A stretch of 64,000 bases of DNA, taken from contig NZ_RQIT01000007.1 in NCBI RefSeq assembly GCF_003837805.1, positions 124,001-188,000 on the forward strand, written 5' to 3'. The notes under the pieces were generated by a model. The model was not told where the DNA came from. It searched no databases and saw only the letters and a list, made by a program, of their open reading frames with translations. Shown here piece after piece: positions 53,990 through 62,954 of the stretch. The position numbers and the translations under genes are program-made. The DNA is from Bradyrhizobium sp. RP6. Its GTDB lineage: Bacteria > Pseudomonadota > Alphaproteobacteria > Rhizobiales > Xanthobacteraceae. Numbering within the stretch: the stretch's first letter is position 1; each line of letters begins with the position of its first letter.

Positions 53990-54880
53990 CCGATTGCTCC
54001 GTTCCGCATCATGATGAATTCCACTAGCCAACCGATCGGAAGAGCGTAATAGAATGTACCTGTCGCGCACGATCGGCTGAAATCACATCCCTGCGGGATG
54101 GCTTCCCTGAAAGGAACGTGGCTTCAAATCGTGATCGCAAGATGCCGGCCTGTTCCGGGGAACTGCCCTCATCTGCAACGATTTCCGACCATGGCCGAGA
54201 CATCCTGGCCACAAGCTGTCGCAGAACTTTGTCCCGGCAGGCCGCTTCTGTCGCAAATTGTCGCAAGCGCGCATGTCCATCGGGATCTGATGCGATGCCG
54301 GAAGCCGCACTGAAAGCAACGTGATTGAAAGAACGGCAGAGGAGAGGAGGTGGCAGGTCAAGAGGACCACTTTGTCGCGAACTGTGCGAGGCAGCATACC
54401 TGAGACCGATCGCGACAATTTCCGGTAGCCGTCGGCAAAGTTCTGCGACAACCGGATCCCATCGTGCGCATGTTCAACCGGACAGGAGCGCTGCATGTGC
54501 GCGATGGAGGCGGTTTCTCACGAAGCAGTTCTGGAAACCTCGAGAGGCTCAACGGTCGGGCACGATGACGGCGACGCCACAAAGGGACGGCTTCTTCGTA
54601 GAGCCGCATTTCGGATCACCTGCCTGCTCGTTCTATTGTTGCGAAATACTTCGTCTTCGGCCACGCTCGTTGGCTTGACGCAGGGAGCGAGTGGCATGGC
54701 CATTTCGCGTCTCGTGGCGGATAGCGACCGTTTGACGCCCGGCGCGCATCTCAGGTGCACATGCGCAGCGCCCATGAGAATCGTTTTCCCGGTCCGAGAA
54801 GTTGTGTGCACACATGATTGCGTTTCTGGGGACCTAACGGCACCGGCGCCGTGATTGCGAAAGCAGCATAGATGCGCTGC
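53990..54880. other. Long gene-poor region upstream of the two-component pair
   Basis: About 890 bases with no convincing gene on either strand; the open frames have skewed composition and no ribosome binding sites. It contains TTGCGACA-type repeats at 54217-54223, 54249-54266 and 54444-54450. The segments near 54217 and 54436-54450 are partly inverted copies (GTCGCAGAACTTTG and CAAAGTTCTGCGAC). Decayed sequence is the simplest reading. Confidence 0.45.
54249..54266 (-). promoter_or_regulatory. Tandem TTGCGACA repeats, possible OmpR-type site
   Basis: On the minus strand TTGCGACAATTTGCGACA holds two identical 8-base units with a 10-base period, a spacing used by OmpR-type regulators. It lies 260 bases upstream of the regulator gene. 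Binding is inferred. Confidence 0.35.
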
Positions 54881-55966
54881 TCACGCGGTCGTGCCGTCGA
54901 TGGAACGGCGGATCACCCGCTGTACTTCCGCGTTCGACAGGAACAGGTCGTGGTTGATGATGCCCCAGCCTTCCTGCGAGGCGTCGACCACGCGCACACC
55001 GAGCCGCGCGATGGCGGCCTTTTCGGCGGCGCCGACCCTCGTCATTCCGCCTGCGATCTGCCCCGACAGCGCCAGGGCGCGATCGTTCGTCGCGGCGATC
55101 ACGGTGATCTTGCCGGCGAGCGGACCGATGCGCTGGATCGCCGACGAGAAAACGTCCATGTCGATGTCGGGCGAGGCAAACACCACCGCGCCGATCTTGC
55201 TCGTGACTGTGTCGCCGTATCGCCCATAGAGCTGACGCAGGCTTTCCAGCGTCAGCATGGTTCCCATGCTGTGCGCAACGATGTGCACGCGGCCGCCGCC
55301 TGGCGCCGACACGAGCGCCGAGAGCACGCGTTCGAAATCGTCGCGGGACCACATCGCGCTGTCGCGATCATAGGCATAGTCGAACAATCCTGCCCTGGAC
55401 GGCCAGGAAAACGCGATGGTCCGGCCGCGGAACTTGATCCCATCGGAGAGATGGGCGGTGTCCAGCACCGCGGTTTCGAATGTCTGCTTGAAGCCGTGCA
55501 CATAGATCAGCACGTCTCCTCCGCCGGCCTGCGCGGCGAGATCGCCGGCGTCGGCCGACACCGGTTCGATCCGATCAAGACGCCAATCCCCAAGTCCGAC
55601 GGAGGCGAGAGAGAGACGGCTCTCGTCCGGGGCGACCAGCCTGGCCCGCGCGACCGTCATGCTCGTCGCTCGCTCCGGCCCGAACCAGGGTTTCGTACGA
55701 CCGCCGTTCGCGGGCTTGCGCGTGGTAGCGACAAGCACGGTGGGATCGGCGGAGAGGGACGATGCGTCAAAGCGCGCGCCGGTCGCGCCCAGGCCGGCGC
55801 ATCCGCCGAGCGCAAGGGCACTCCCTGCCGACGCCAATCCACCGAGGAAGGTGCGGCGCGAAACAGAATGGTAGGAGTCGCGTTGCAGGAGACGTCGGAC
55901 GATCACATGGAACCTTTGGGAACTTTGCCCACCGTAACGCCGCCCCGCCAGCTCACTGAATGACAA
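54881..55966 (-). CDS. Tat-exported lipoprotein-like alpha/beta-hydrolase (DUF900-like)
   Basis: The protein has up to 361 residues; a GTG at 55906 would give a start nearer the signal. The twin-arginine motif SRRTFLGG is followed by a hydrophobic stretch and a lipobox-like LGGC. The mature part has LIYVHGFKQTFETAVLDTA, the nucleophile elbow VAHSMGTML and later NHDLFLSNAEVQ, matching the DUF900 alpha/beta-hydrolase family. It probably acts as an esterase or lipase at the envelope. It stands alone between two gene-poor stretches. Confidence 0.8.
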   Translation of the reverse strand: MSFSELAGRRYGGQSSQRFHVIVRRLLQRDSYHSVSRRTFLGGLASAGSALALGGCAGLGATGARFDASSLSADPTVLVATTRKPANGGRTKPWFGPERATSMTVARARLVAPDESRLSLASVGLGDWRLDRIEPVSADAGDLAAQAGGGDVLIYVHGFKQTFETAVLDTAHLSDGIKFRGRTIAFSWPSRAGLFDYAYDRDSAMWSRDDFERVLSALVSAPGGGRVHIVAHSMGTMLTLESLRQLYGRYGDTVTSKIGAVVFASPDIDMDVFSSAIQRIGPLAGKITVIAATNDRALALSGQIAGGMTRVGAAEKAAIARLGVRVVDASQEGWGIINHDLFLSNAEVQRVIRRSIDGTTA

Positions 55967-56844
55967 TGGGGGCGAGAAGACGGCAGAGCCGCACGCCGGT
56001 TCTCGGCCTCAGTGGACATCCGCAAAACACCCGGGTCGCTGTCAACCCCCTCCCAGCAAAATATTCCACTTTACCGAAATTCGGATTTATCGTATGACTT
56101 GGCCATCCCAGGCCACCATAGGGGCGGTCGTACGTCGTCACGAACGCGGGCTGGATTGCGGTGGACGCGGGCGGCGTTAAAGGCGGGCTTGCGCGTGCAG
56201 GGCGAGATGAACCTCGTGAGCATGGCGCTTCCTGCGCAGACGAACGGCGCTCAATGTCTTGCGAAGCCTCTTGGCGACGCAGGATCGCCTGCGTACGGCG
56301 AAACCGTGTGGTCCTGGCCGTCGTTGCTACGGTCAAGCCTTGACGAAGGCGTCACTCGCGTCAACCGGCGCGGGTAGCGTGAATTTCGCGGAGGTGACGG
56401 AGGCCAGAAGGAATTCGGCTCCGAGGAGAGCGCGGCATAGGCCGTCAAACCATCGCGCAGGGGAGGCCTGGTTCGGCTGCCCTGTGTCTCCCCTGTGCAT
56501 TGCGTGTGCATTCGTTCAGCGCAGGGGTCTTATGGGTGCCAGCCGGCGCCCGGCCTTCCCTGCGCCCTTTCCTTGAATGGGTGCGAAGCGAAGCACAGCT
56601 CGGGCAAATCATGCCGCGAGATGCGAGCGCATGGCGATTGGGCCGGCGAATTGACGCAGCGGCGTTGTTGCGTTCCGGTCCCGATACACTCTCCTGCGTT
56701 CACCGGTCTTACTTGCAAGCATGCAGCATCGGCATCGGTGGTGGTGGTCGTTCTCCCCAGAATCTGCACTATGCGCGCCGATACGCCCCCGAAGCGGCCG
56801 CCGGGCCTTTGGAGGTTTTGGCAATGGCTTTTCGGAGTGACGAT
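55967..56844. repeat. Gene-poor region with a probable dispersed repeat
   Basis: No gene is supported in about 880 bases. The part from roughly 56140 to 56610 (including GACGCAGGATCGCCTGCGTA and GGGTGCCAGCCGGCGCCCGG) is a sequence I recall as recurring in Bradyrhizobium genomes, often near other repeats. All frames are shifted and lack ribosome binding sites. The amidohydrolase promoter should be at the right end. Confidence 0.45.
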
Positions 56845-58335
56845 ATGAGCGGTTTGGTGATCAGCGGCGGCCGGGTGGTGGATCCCGCGAGCGGGATGGA
56901 CGCCGTTGGCGATGTGGCGGTGGTGGATGGCAAGATCGCCGCTGTCGGCACGGGCCTCGGCGGCGCCGAGCGGGTGATCGACGCGACCGGGCTCGTAGTG
57001 GCGCCCGGTTTCATCGACCTGCATGCGCATGGCCAGTCGATCCCGGCCGACCGCATGCAGGCGTTCGACGGCGTCACGACGACGCTCGATCTCGAGGCCG
57101 GCGTGCTGCCGGTTGCATCCTGGTACGAGCGCCAGGCGCGGAAAGGCCGCGTGCTGAACTACGGCGCCGCCACCAACTGGGCCTTTGCCCGCATCGGCGC
57201 GATGACGGGCTCTAATGCGGAGAGCTCGCTGGAGGCATTCGGCAATGCCATGCGCGATCGGCGCTGGATGGACAACGTGGCGACCGATGCGGAGGTATCG
57301 GGCATTCTCGATCGCCTCGCCCGCGGTCTGAACGAGGGCGGCATCGGTATCGGCATCCTGAACGCCTATGCGCCGGGCGCGGGCGTGCAGGAGCTGACGG
57401 CGGTGTGCCAGTTGGCTGCGGCCAAGGACGTGCCGACTTTCACCCACGTCGCCTTCATGTCGCGCATCGATCCCGAGAGCGCGGCGGAAGCCTATATCCG
57501 CCTGATCGGATATGCCGGCGCCACCGGCGCGCACATGCACATCTGCCATTTCAACTCGTCGAGCAAGACCGACGTCGAGCGCTGCCGCGTGCTGATCGAG
57601 AAGGCGCAGGCGCAGGGTCTGCCGATTACGGTCGAGGCCTATCCCTACGGCACGGGCTCGACCGTGCTGGCCGCCGCCTTCTTCAGCGATCCCGAGTTCG
57701 TCGAGCGCAACGGCACCGGCTATGATTCCGTGCAGCGCGTGACCGACGGCTACCGTTTCCACGACCGCGAGGAGCTGCTCAAGGCGCAGGCCGAGGAGCC
57801 GTCCTCGCTGGTGCTCTGGCACATCCTCGACACCGAGAACAATGCGCATCACCGCGACCTGCTCGACATGTCCGTGCTGTATCCCGGCGGCGCCATCGCG
57901 TCCGATGCGATGCCGTGGACGCTTTCCGACGGCACCACCTACACCGGAGATGCTTGGCCGCTGCCGGATGACGCCACCTCGCATCCACGCTCGGCTGGCT
58001 GCTTCACGAAATTCATCCGCGAATGGGTGCGCGAGCGCAAAACCGTGTCGCTGCTGGAAGGTGTGCGCAAATGCGCGCTGATCCCGGCGGAGATCCTGTC
58101 GCAGAGCACGCCGGCGATGCGCGCCAAGGGCCGGCTCGCGAAAGACGCCGATGCCGACATCGTCGTGTTCGACTACGAGAAGCTCTCTGACCGCGCGACC
58201 TTCACTGCGATGAACCGTCCCTCGGAGGGCGTGCGGCATCTCGTCGTCAGCGGCCAGCCGCTGATCTCCGACGGCGTGCTGGACGTGGCGGCGCGGCCCG
58301 GCAAACCGGTGCGCCGCCCCGTCGTCGAGGGCTGA
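56845..58335 (+). CDS. N-acyl-D-amino-acid deacylase-like amidohydrolase
   Basis: The 496-residue protein starts VISGGRVVDPASGMDAVGDVAVVDGKI, a typical amidohydrolase beta-sandwich. The metal motif GFIDLHAHGQS (about 55-65), HICHFNSSS, and late ASDAMPW follow, as in D-aminoacylases and related deacetylases. It should hydrolyse N-acyl-D-amino acids or a related amide using metal. A start at 56824 is possible; 56845 follows GGAGTGACGAT. The CobW-family gene follows after 3 bases, so the GTPase may help metallate it. Confidence 0.85.
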   Translation: MSGLVISGGRVVDPASGMDAVGDVAVVDGKIAAVGTGLGGAERVIDATGLVVAPGFIDLHAHGQSIPADRMQAFDGVTTTLDLEAGVLPVASWYERQARKGRVLNYGAATNWAFARIGAMTGSNAESSLEAFGNAMRDRRWMDNVATDAEVSGILDRLARGLNEGGIGIGILNAYAPGAGVQELTAVCQLAAAKDVPTFTHVAFMSRIDPESAAEAYIRLIGYAGATGAHMHICHFNSSSKTDVERCRVLIEKAQAQGLPITVEAYPYGTGSTVLAAAFFSDPEFVERNGTGYDSVQRVTDGYRFHDREELLKAQAEEPSSLVLWHILDTENNAHHRDLLDMSVLYPGGAIASDAMPWTLSDGTTYTGDAWPLPDDATSHPRSAGCFTKFIREWVRERKTVSLLEGVRKCALIPAEILSQSTPAMRAKGRLAKDADADIVVFDYEKLSDRATFTAMNRPSEGVRHLVVSGQPLISDGVLDVAARPGKPVRRPVVEG

Positions 58336-58338
58336 CCC

Positions 58339-59268
58339 ATGCCGGTCCCCATTCTCCTGGTGACGGGCTTTTTGGGGGCCGGCAAGACCACGGTCGTCAA
58401 CCATCTGCTGGCGCATGCGGAGGGGCGGCGGATCGCCGCCGTGGTCAACGATTTCGGCGCGATCAACATCGATGCGGAGCTGATCGCGGGCGCGAGCGAG
58501 GGCGTGGTCAGCCTTGCCAATGGCTGTATCTGCTGCTCGCTCGAGGGCGATCTGTTGCGCACGCTCTCGACGCTGCTGCGGCGCGATCCCAAGCCGGATT
58601 ATATCGTCATCGAGACCAGCGGCGTCGCCGATCCCGCCGACATCGTCCGCAATCTGATGGATCCGGTGATCCTGCGCGAGGCGCGGTTGGAGACGGTGCT
58701 CTGCGTGATGGACGCGACGGCGCCGCCCGCCGCACTTGAAGATGCGCTGCATCGATCGCAGCTGCGCGTCGCCGATATCGTGGCGCTCAACAAGCTGGAT
58801 CTGGCGGATGCAGGCGCGGGGGCACGCATGCGCGTGGCCATCCGCGCGCTGCGTGTTCCCGCCGTCGTGGTCGATGCGCAGCACGGCGAGATTCCTGCCG
58901 CCCTGCTGTTTCCCGCGGATGTCGATCGCCCGCCCGCGCCGCGCGACGTGGGCCCGCGGCGACCGGCAGAGGAGCGCTTCGAGACGCTGAGCTGGACCTC
59001 GGACAAGCCGGTCTCGCTGCCCCGTTTGCAGCAGGCTATCAACCGACTGGCGCCTAAGCTGGCGCGCGCAAAAGGCTTGTTCGAGACGATCGAGCAGCCC
59101 GGCCGTCCGATGGTGTTTCAGTTCGCCGGCGGCCGCGCCACGCTCGCACCGAGCGATGCGCTGGCGGCGGGCGGGGCACGGACGCGGATCGTCTTCATTG
59201 CCGAGCTTGGGGTGCTCTCGAAGGCGGAGATCGACGGCATCATGGAGGCGTGCGTCGCGGGCGGGTAG
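58339..59268 (+). CDS. CobW/COG0523-family GTPase
   Basis: The 309-residue protein has the Walker A LLVTGFLGAGKTTVVNHLL near residue 6, the zinc-type motif GCICCSLEGDLL (C-x-C-C), ETSGVADP and the guanine motif NKLDLAD; the C-terminal CobW_C domain follows. Members are metal chaperones, often for zinc enzymes. It lies 3 bases after the amidohydrolase and is almost certainly co-transcribed, so its client may be that metallo-enzyme. Confidence 0.92.
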   Translation: MPVPILLVTGFLGAGKTTVVNHLLAHAEGRRIAAVVNDFGAINIDAELIAGASEGVVSLANGCICCSLEGDLLRTLSTLLRRDPKPDYIVIETSGVADPADIVRNLMDPVILREARLETVLCVMDATAPPAALEDALHRSQLRVADIVALNKLDLADAGAGARMRVAIRALRVPAVVVDAQHGEIPAALLFPADVDRPPAPRDVGPRRPAEERFETLSWTSDKPVSLPRLQQAINRLAPKLARAKGLFETIEQPGRPMVFQFAGGRATLAPSDALAAGGARTRIVFIAELGVLSKAEIDGIMEACVAGG

Positions 59269-59316
59269 CGCGATCCGCACCGATTGCACGCGTATCAGCT
59301 CAAACCGGGCGCCGCC

Positions 59317-59712
59317 TCAATCCTCGACCGGCAGCGCATCCCCGTGTGCGTACCAATCGGCGCGGGAAGTCCAATGCACATGCCGGTCGGGTGTCGCAGC
59401 CAGCTTCTCGTCGAATGCGCCGGCATGGATGATCGCCTCGCGCCCACTGCGTGTGAGGTGCGGCATCGGGCTGCCGCAGATCTTGCAGAATGCGGTGGCA
59501 AAGCTCCGGGCATCGGGCAGGTCGAAGCGCATGACGGATGCTTCACCGCGCAGCCATCGCAGTGCCTGCGCCCTCACGATCACCTCGCAGGAATGCGCCG
59601 TCCCGGTTGCCTTGCGGCAGCGCGAGCAATGACAATTGAGGAAGCGCTCGAAGGGTCCCTCGACCTCGAAGGCGATCTCGCCGCACAGGCAGCTCCCGCG
59701 GAACGCGGCCAT
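59317..59712 (-). CDS. GFA-family (CENP-V/GFA) zinc protein
   Basis: The 131-residue protein has the GFA pattern: FRGSCLCGEIAFEVEG, NCHCSRCRKATG and FCKICGSPMPHL, which supply the cysteines for two zinc ions. Members resemble glutathione-dependent formaldehyde-activating enzyme, but most are uncharacterised. Start MAAFRGSCLCG is the family-type start. It is convergent with the CobW gene. Confidence 0.9.
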   Translation of the reverse strand: MAAFRGSCLCGEIAFEVEGPFERFLNCHCSRCRKATGTAHSCEVIVRAQALRWLRGEASVMRFDLPDARSFATAFCKICGSPMPHLTRSGREAIIHAGAFDEKLAATPDRHVHWTSRADWYAHGDALPVED

Positions 59713-60010
59713 GTCACTCTCCCGCCGGCTCGACCGGCTTCTCGACCGCCTCTTCGTCGACTGGCGGACGCGCCGTGCGCGGCGCAGCTGCATTCGCGGG
59801 AGTCCTTTCCCCGCACCCCATCAGACCTTTCCGGCGGTCAATTCTCAAGAGGGGACCGCCCCGATCGTGCGGCCCTATCCAGAATGACGATCCCAGCGGT
59901 GGTCGCGCTGGGATCGTCTGGAGGTTTCATGGAGGGCATCGAGCACTGCGCCTCCATGAGGATATGATAGCGCAAGGCCGCTTCAGATGCGACTGGAACC
60001 CGTCAAAACA
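59713..60010. other. Gap with two hairpins
   Basis: No gene is supported. CGATCCCAGCG and CGCTGGGATCG (59888-59898 and 59906-59916) form a perfect 11-base stem with a 7-base loop. A second pair, CATGGAGG/CCTCCATG (59928-59935 and 59951-59958), follows. They may end the minus-strand gene at 60011, whose stop is close by. Confidence 0.5.
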
Positions 60011-60481
60011 TCAGCAGAACGCCAGCGCGTTGACCGCCCGCGTGGTCGCAATCTCGTTCTCATTGCCGACGAACTGGCAGACGACGGATTCGAGCTCGCC
60101 CGGCTGCTTGCGGCGCGCCACCGCCAGCAGCCGCATCAGCTCCGCCTCGTCCTTCGACAGGCGCCGGGAGGACGGCGGCATGAAGCACAGCTCGCAAGGC
60201 CGGCCGCTCCGCAGGATTCTGACGAGCGCGGCAGCCCGTGCGACCAGCAGCGGGCTGTCGGCAACGCCAGGTGCCTCGTCCGCGAAGCGATAGGCCGCTT
60301 CCCAGCAATCGGATGTGCCGGTCGCGTAGGCCGCTCCGATGAACCGGAACAGCGACAGCGCGATGCGGCAGAAGTCATCGTAGCTTTCGACGCTTCGTGG
60401 CGCCGCAAGCGCGGCCCGGAGCGGACAGAGCTGCGGCCGGACGGCGTCCGGGGCTGCCACGGAATCGCATGGATCCTGCAT
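60011..60481 (-). CDS. Hypothetical protein with CxxC motif (156 aa), first of a related pair
   Basis: The 156-residue helical protein has a C-terminal CELCFMPPSSRRLSKDEAEL and a region LLAVARRKQPGELE. The neighbouring gene, 14 bases upstream, has the parallel CPTCPRMSDSEREILCAIAA, so the two appear related. The CxxC followed by a helix suggests a metal- or redox-linked role, but no function is known to me. They form an operon. Confidence 0.65.
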   Translation of the reverse strand: MQDPCDSVAAPDAVRPQLCPLRAALAAPRSVESYDDFCRIALSLFRFIGAAYATGTSDCWEAAYRFADEAPGVADSPLLVARAAALVRILRSGRPCELCFMPPSSRRLSKDEAELMRLLAVARRKQPGELESVVCQFVGNENEIATTRAVNALAFC

Positions 60482-60495
60482 CGTGAATGTTCTCG

Positions 60496-60996
60496 TCAGT
60501 GCAGCGTGGGGCTTCCGATCAGCCAGCTCTTCATCGGCATCATCCGATCATGGTTGAAAGACCGCACGTGCCGGTCGGGCAGGATGAGACCGGCCATGCG
60601 GAAGATCGTTGCAAGCCCCTGGACCGGCGCAAGCGCCCAGTCGGCGCCGACAGGCGGCAGCCAGCGCTCGAACTGCTCGCGGGCGAGATCGACGCGATCC
60701 TGCTGTGCTGCGGCGATGGCGCACAGAATCTCGCGCTCGCTGTCCGACATGCGCGGACAAGTCGGGCAGTGCACCTCGATGGCCGTATGGGCGGTGCAGG
60801 CGAATATCTCGATGATGGATTCCAGCGAGGGCACGGCGTCGCCTACGCGGAAATGGTCGTACACCTCCTTGATATCGGCTGCGGTCGGAACGGCGCCTCC
60901 GCTGCGGGCCTTCGCCCTGAATCCCCAGATGAAGAGCCGCTCCGCTGCGCTCAGCGCAGGAAGATCGAGGGGACCAGTATGTGTCGATTGATGCAT
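60496..60996 (-). CDS. Hypothetical protein with CxxC motif (166 aa), second of a related pair
   Basis: The 166-residue protein begins MHQSTHTGPLDLPALSAAERLFIWGF. Its central HCPTCPRMSDSEREILCAI parallels the downstream neighbour at 60011. The rest is helical (AADIKEVYDHFRVGDAVPSL). No named family is recognised. Both genes lie on the minus strand with a 14-base gap. Nothing in the context explains them. Confidence 0.65.
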   Translation of the reverse strand: MHQSTHTGPLDLPALSAAERLFIWGFRAKARSGGAVPTAADIKEVYDHFRVGDAVPSLESIIEIFACTAHTAIEVHCPTCPRMSDSEREILCAIAAAQQDRVDLAREQFERWLPPVGADWALAPVQGLATIFRMAGLILPDRHVRSFNHDRMMPMKSWLIGSPTLH

Positions 60997-61242
60997 TGGG
61001 CTTCTGGCCTCTGGCTGCGCTCACGGCAGAGCTGGCGCGGATGATCTGTGCCGATCGTTCCGCCAGAGACCTCTCCAAGTCAACGCTCGGAGAGGCGATG
61101 TCGAGGTGTTCTAGATTGGAAGAATTCGTATCCTGGAAGCCGCATGCCGGCAGTTCTCCCGCGGAATTACTGGGCAAACATCTGCGGCAGTGTGACGGCG
61201 GAGACCGGCCAGGCCGCCGACCTCGTGCTGCAATCGAGCGGC

Positions 61243-62142
61243 CTAGCGCGCGACTTCACGAAAATGCGCCGCGATATCGGCGCGTGTTGCGACCCAGACC
61301 CGGCCCTCCAGCCGCGCCAGCTCGGCCAGAATGGCCTTCACCGCGCGGAAGCGCGCGGGCCGACCGCAGATGCGCAGATGAAATCCGACGGACAGCATCG
61401 CGGAGCGGCCGCGCTCTGCCTCCTCGACCAGTGTAGCGAGTGCCGCGCTGACATAGTTTGAAAAATCCTCCGGCTGCACAAATCCGTTCGCATGGAAGAA
61501 CTTCATGTCGTTGGTATCGAAGCCATAGGGCAGGACCAGCATCGCTCCCTGTGGCGACCGGCTCCAATAGGGCAGATCGTCGTCGAGCGCGTTGGAATCG
61601 TAGGCGAAGCCGAGCCTGATCAGGATATCGCGCGTCCATGCGCTCTGGCTGCCGCGCGACATGAAGCCGACCGGCGTAAGGCCGGTCGCGCGGGCGATGA
61701 CGTCGCGCGTCTTCTCAATGTCACGACGTTCCGTCTCGGCATGTCCATAGAGGGCGTGCGGCAGCCAGCGCCAGCCATGCACCGCCGGCTCGTGGCCGGC
61801 CTCGACCACGGCGCGGGCAAGGTCCGGTACGCGCTCGACGGCGCGGCCGCACATCATGAAGGTGGAACGGATCTTGGCCTCAGTGAAGGCGTCGAGGAAT
61901 CGCCACAGGCCGGCGCGCATGCCATAATCGAACACCTGCTCCTGCACGAGATCGCGCACGCCGGGCGGCGATGTCGAGGCGACCTCGCCATAGCGCTCCG
62001 TCTCCGCATCGCCTTGCTCGACCGCGAGCTCGGCGCCCTCCTCGAAGTTCACCACCAGCGACACCGCGACGCGGGCGCCGTTGGGCCAGACGATATCCGG
62101 CTGCGCCCGGCCATATCCGCGAAGATCGCGTTCGATCGGCAT
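61243..62142 (-). CDS. PuuE/allantoinase-type polysaccharide deacetylase-fold protein
   Basis: The 299-residue protein belongs to the carbohydrate-esterase-4/NodB fold, in the branch with PuuE allantoinase: RVAVSLVVNFEEGAELAVEQGD, PAVHGWRWLPHALYGHAET (with a metal HxxxH) and LSVGFHLRICGRPARF. It would hydrolyse a C-N bond of allantoin or a related amide. It lies 2 bases after two ABC permease genes, so its substrate is probably what that transporter imports. Confidence 0.85.
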   Translation of the reverse strand: MPIERDLRGYGRAQPDIVWPNGARVAVSLVVNFEEGAELAVEQGDAETERYGEVASTSPPGVRDLVQEQVFDYGMRAGLWRFLDAFTEAKIRSTFMMCGRAVERVPDLARAVVEAGHEPAVHGWRWLPHALYGHAETERRDIEKTRDVIARATGLTPVGFMSRGSQSAWTRDILIRLGFAYDSNALDDDLPYWSRSPQGAMLVLPYGFDTNDMKFFHANGFVQPEDFSNYVSAALATLVEEAERGRSAMLSVGFHLRICGRPARFRAVKAILAELARLEGRVWVATRADIAAHFREVAR

Positions 62143-62144
62143 GA

Positions 62145-62954
62145 TCAGCGGCTCCCGATCTGGCGGCTGACGCCGCCGAAGATTTCGGCGCAGACGAGGC
62201 CCGCCAGAGTCAGCAGCACGATCACGCCGGAGACGGCGGCGACGCGCACGTCGAGGCTGCCTTCGAGGATCGCCCAGAGCTTGATCGGCAGGACCTCGGT
62301 GCGCGCGTCGGCGAGGAATAGCGACACCGGAACATTGTCGAACGAAGTGAGGAACGCGACGAAGCAGCTCGCGACGATGCCGCGGCGGATCAGCGGCAGA
62401 GTGATGCGGCGGAAGGTGTACCAGCGGCTGGCACCCAGGCTCAACGAGCAGGTGATGAGCACCGGATTGAGCTGCTGCACCGAGGCGCCGACCATGCGGA
62501 TGACGAAGGGAACGGAGATGATGGTGTGGCCGAGCACCAGCGTCGCCGCCGACAGGCGGATGCCGAGCAGGTTGAAGACCAGCAGCAGCGACAGGCCGAA
62601 GGCCATCGCCGGCAGCACCATCGGCGACATGAACAGGGCATCAAGGACGCGCGCGATCTTCAGCCGGCTCCGTGCCAGTCCGAGTGCCGCCGCGCCGCCC
62701 AGCACTGCGGAAAGAATCGTCGCCGCCGCAGCGACCTTGAGACTCGTCAACGCGGGCGCGACGATTTCCTGCGATTGCAGCAGCTCGACATACCAGCGCA
62801 ACGACCAGCTCGGCGGCGGGAATTTCAGCGTGATGCCGCCGGTGAAGGAAATGATCAGCACGACCAGCGTCGGTGCCAGCAGCAGCAGCATCCCGAATGC
62901 GGTGATGGCACCAATGATGGTGGAATAGGCGCGATCAATGAGGCTACGCTGCAT
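62145..62954 (-). CDS. ABC transporter permease (PotC-like)
   Basis: From ATG at 62954 (MQRSLIDRA) the protein has 269 residues and about six membrane helices. The inner-membrane EAA-loop is seen as ITCSLSLGASRWYTFRRITLPLIRRG. It resembles the PotC-type subunit of spermidine/putrescine-type importers. It overlaps the PotB-like gene by 11 bases. Confidence 0.9.
   Translation of the reverse strand: MQRSLIDRAYSTIIGAITAFGMLLLLAPTLVVLIISFTGGITLKFPPPSWSLRWYVELLQSQEIVAPALTSLKVAAAATILSAVLGGAAALGLARSRLKIARVLDALFMSPMVLPAMAFGLSLLLVFNLLGIRLSAATLVLGHTIISVPFVIRMVGASVQQLNPVLITCSLSLGASRWYTFRRITLPLIRRGIVASCFVAFLTSFDNVPVSLFLADARTEVLPIKLWAILEGSLDVRVAAVSGVIVLLTLAGLVCAEIFGGVSRQIGSR

Noticed and set aside
54325..54678. 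117-codon frame in the gap upstream of the two-component pair
   Set aside because: It has no domain and arginine/serine-rich skewed composition, and no other evidence supports it.
56530..59289. 919-codon open frame antisense to the amidohydrolase and CobW genes
   Set aside because: It spans two well-supported genes and shows no domain; high GC explains the open frame.
61492..62928. 478-codon plus-strand frame over the permease and deacetylase genes
   Set aside because: It is antisense to two clear gene families, and its product looks random.
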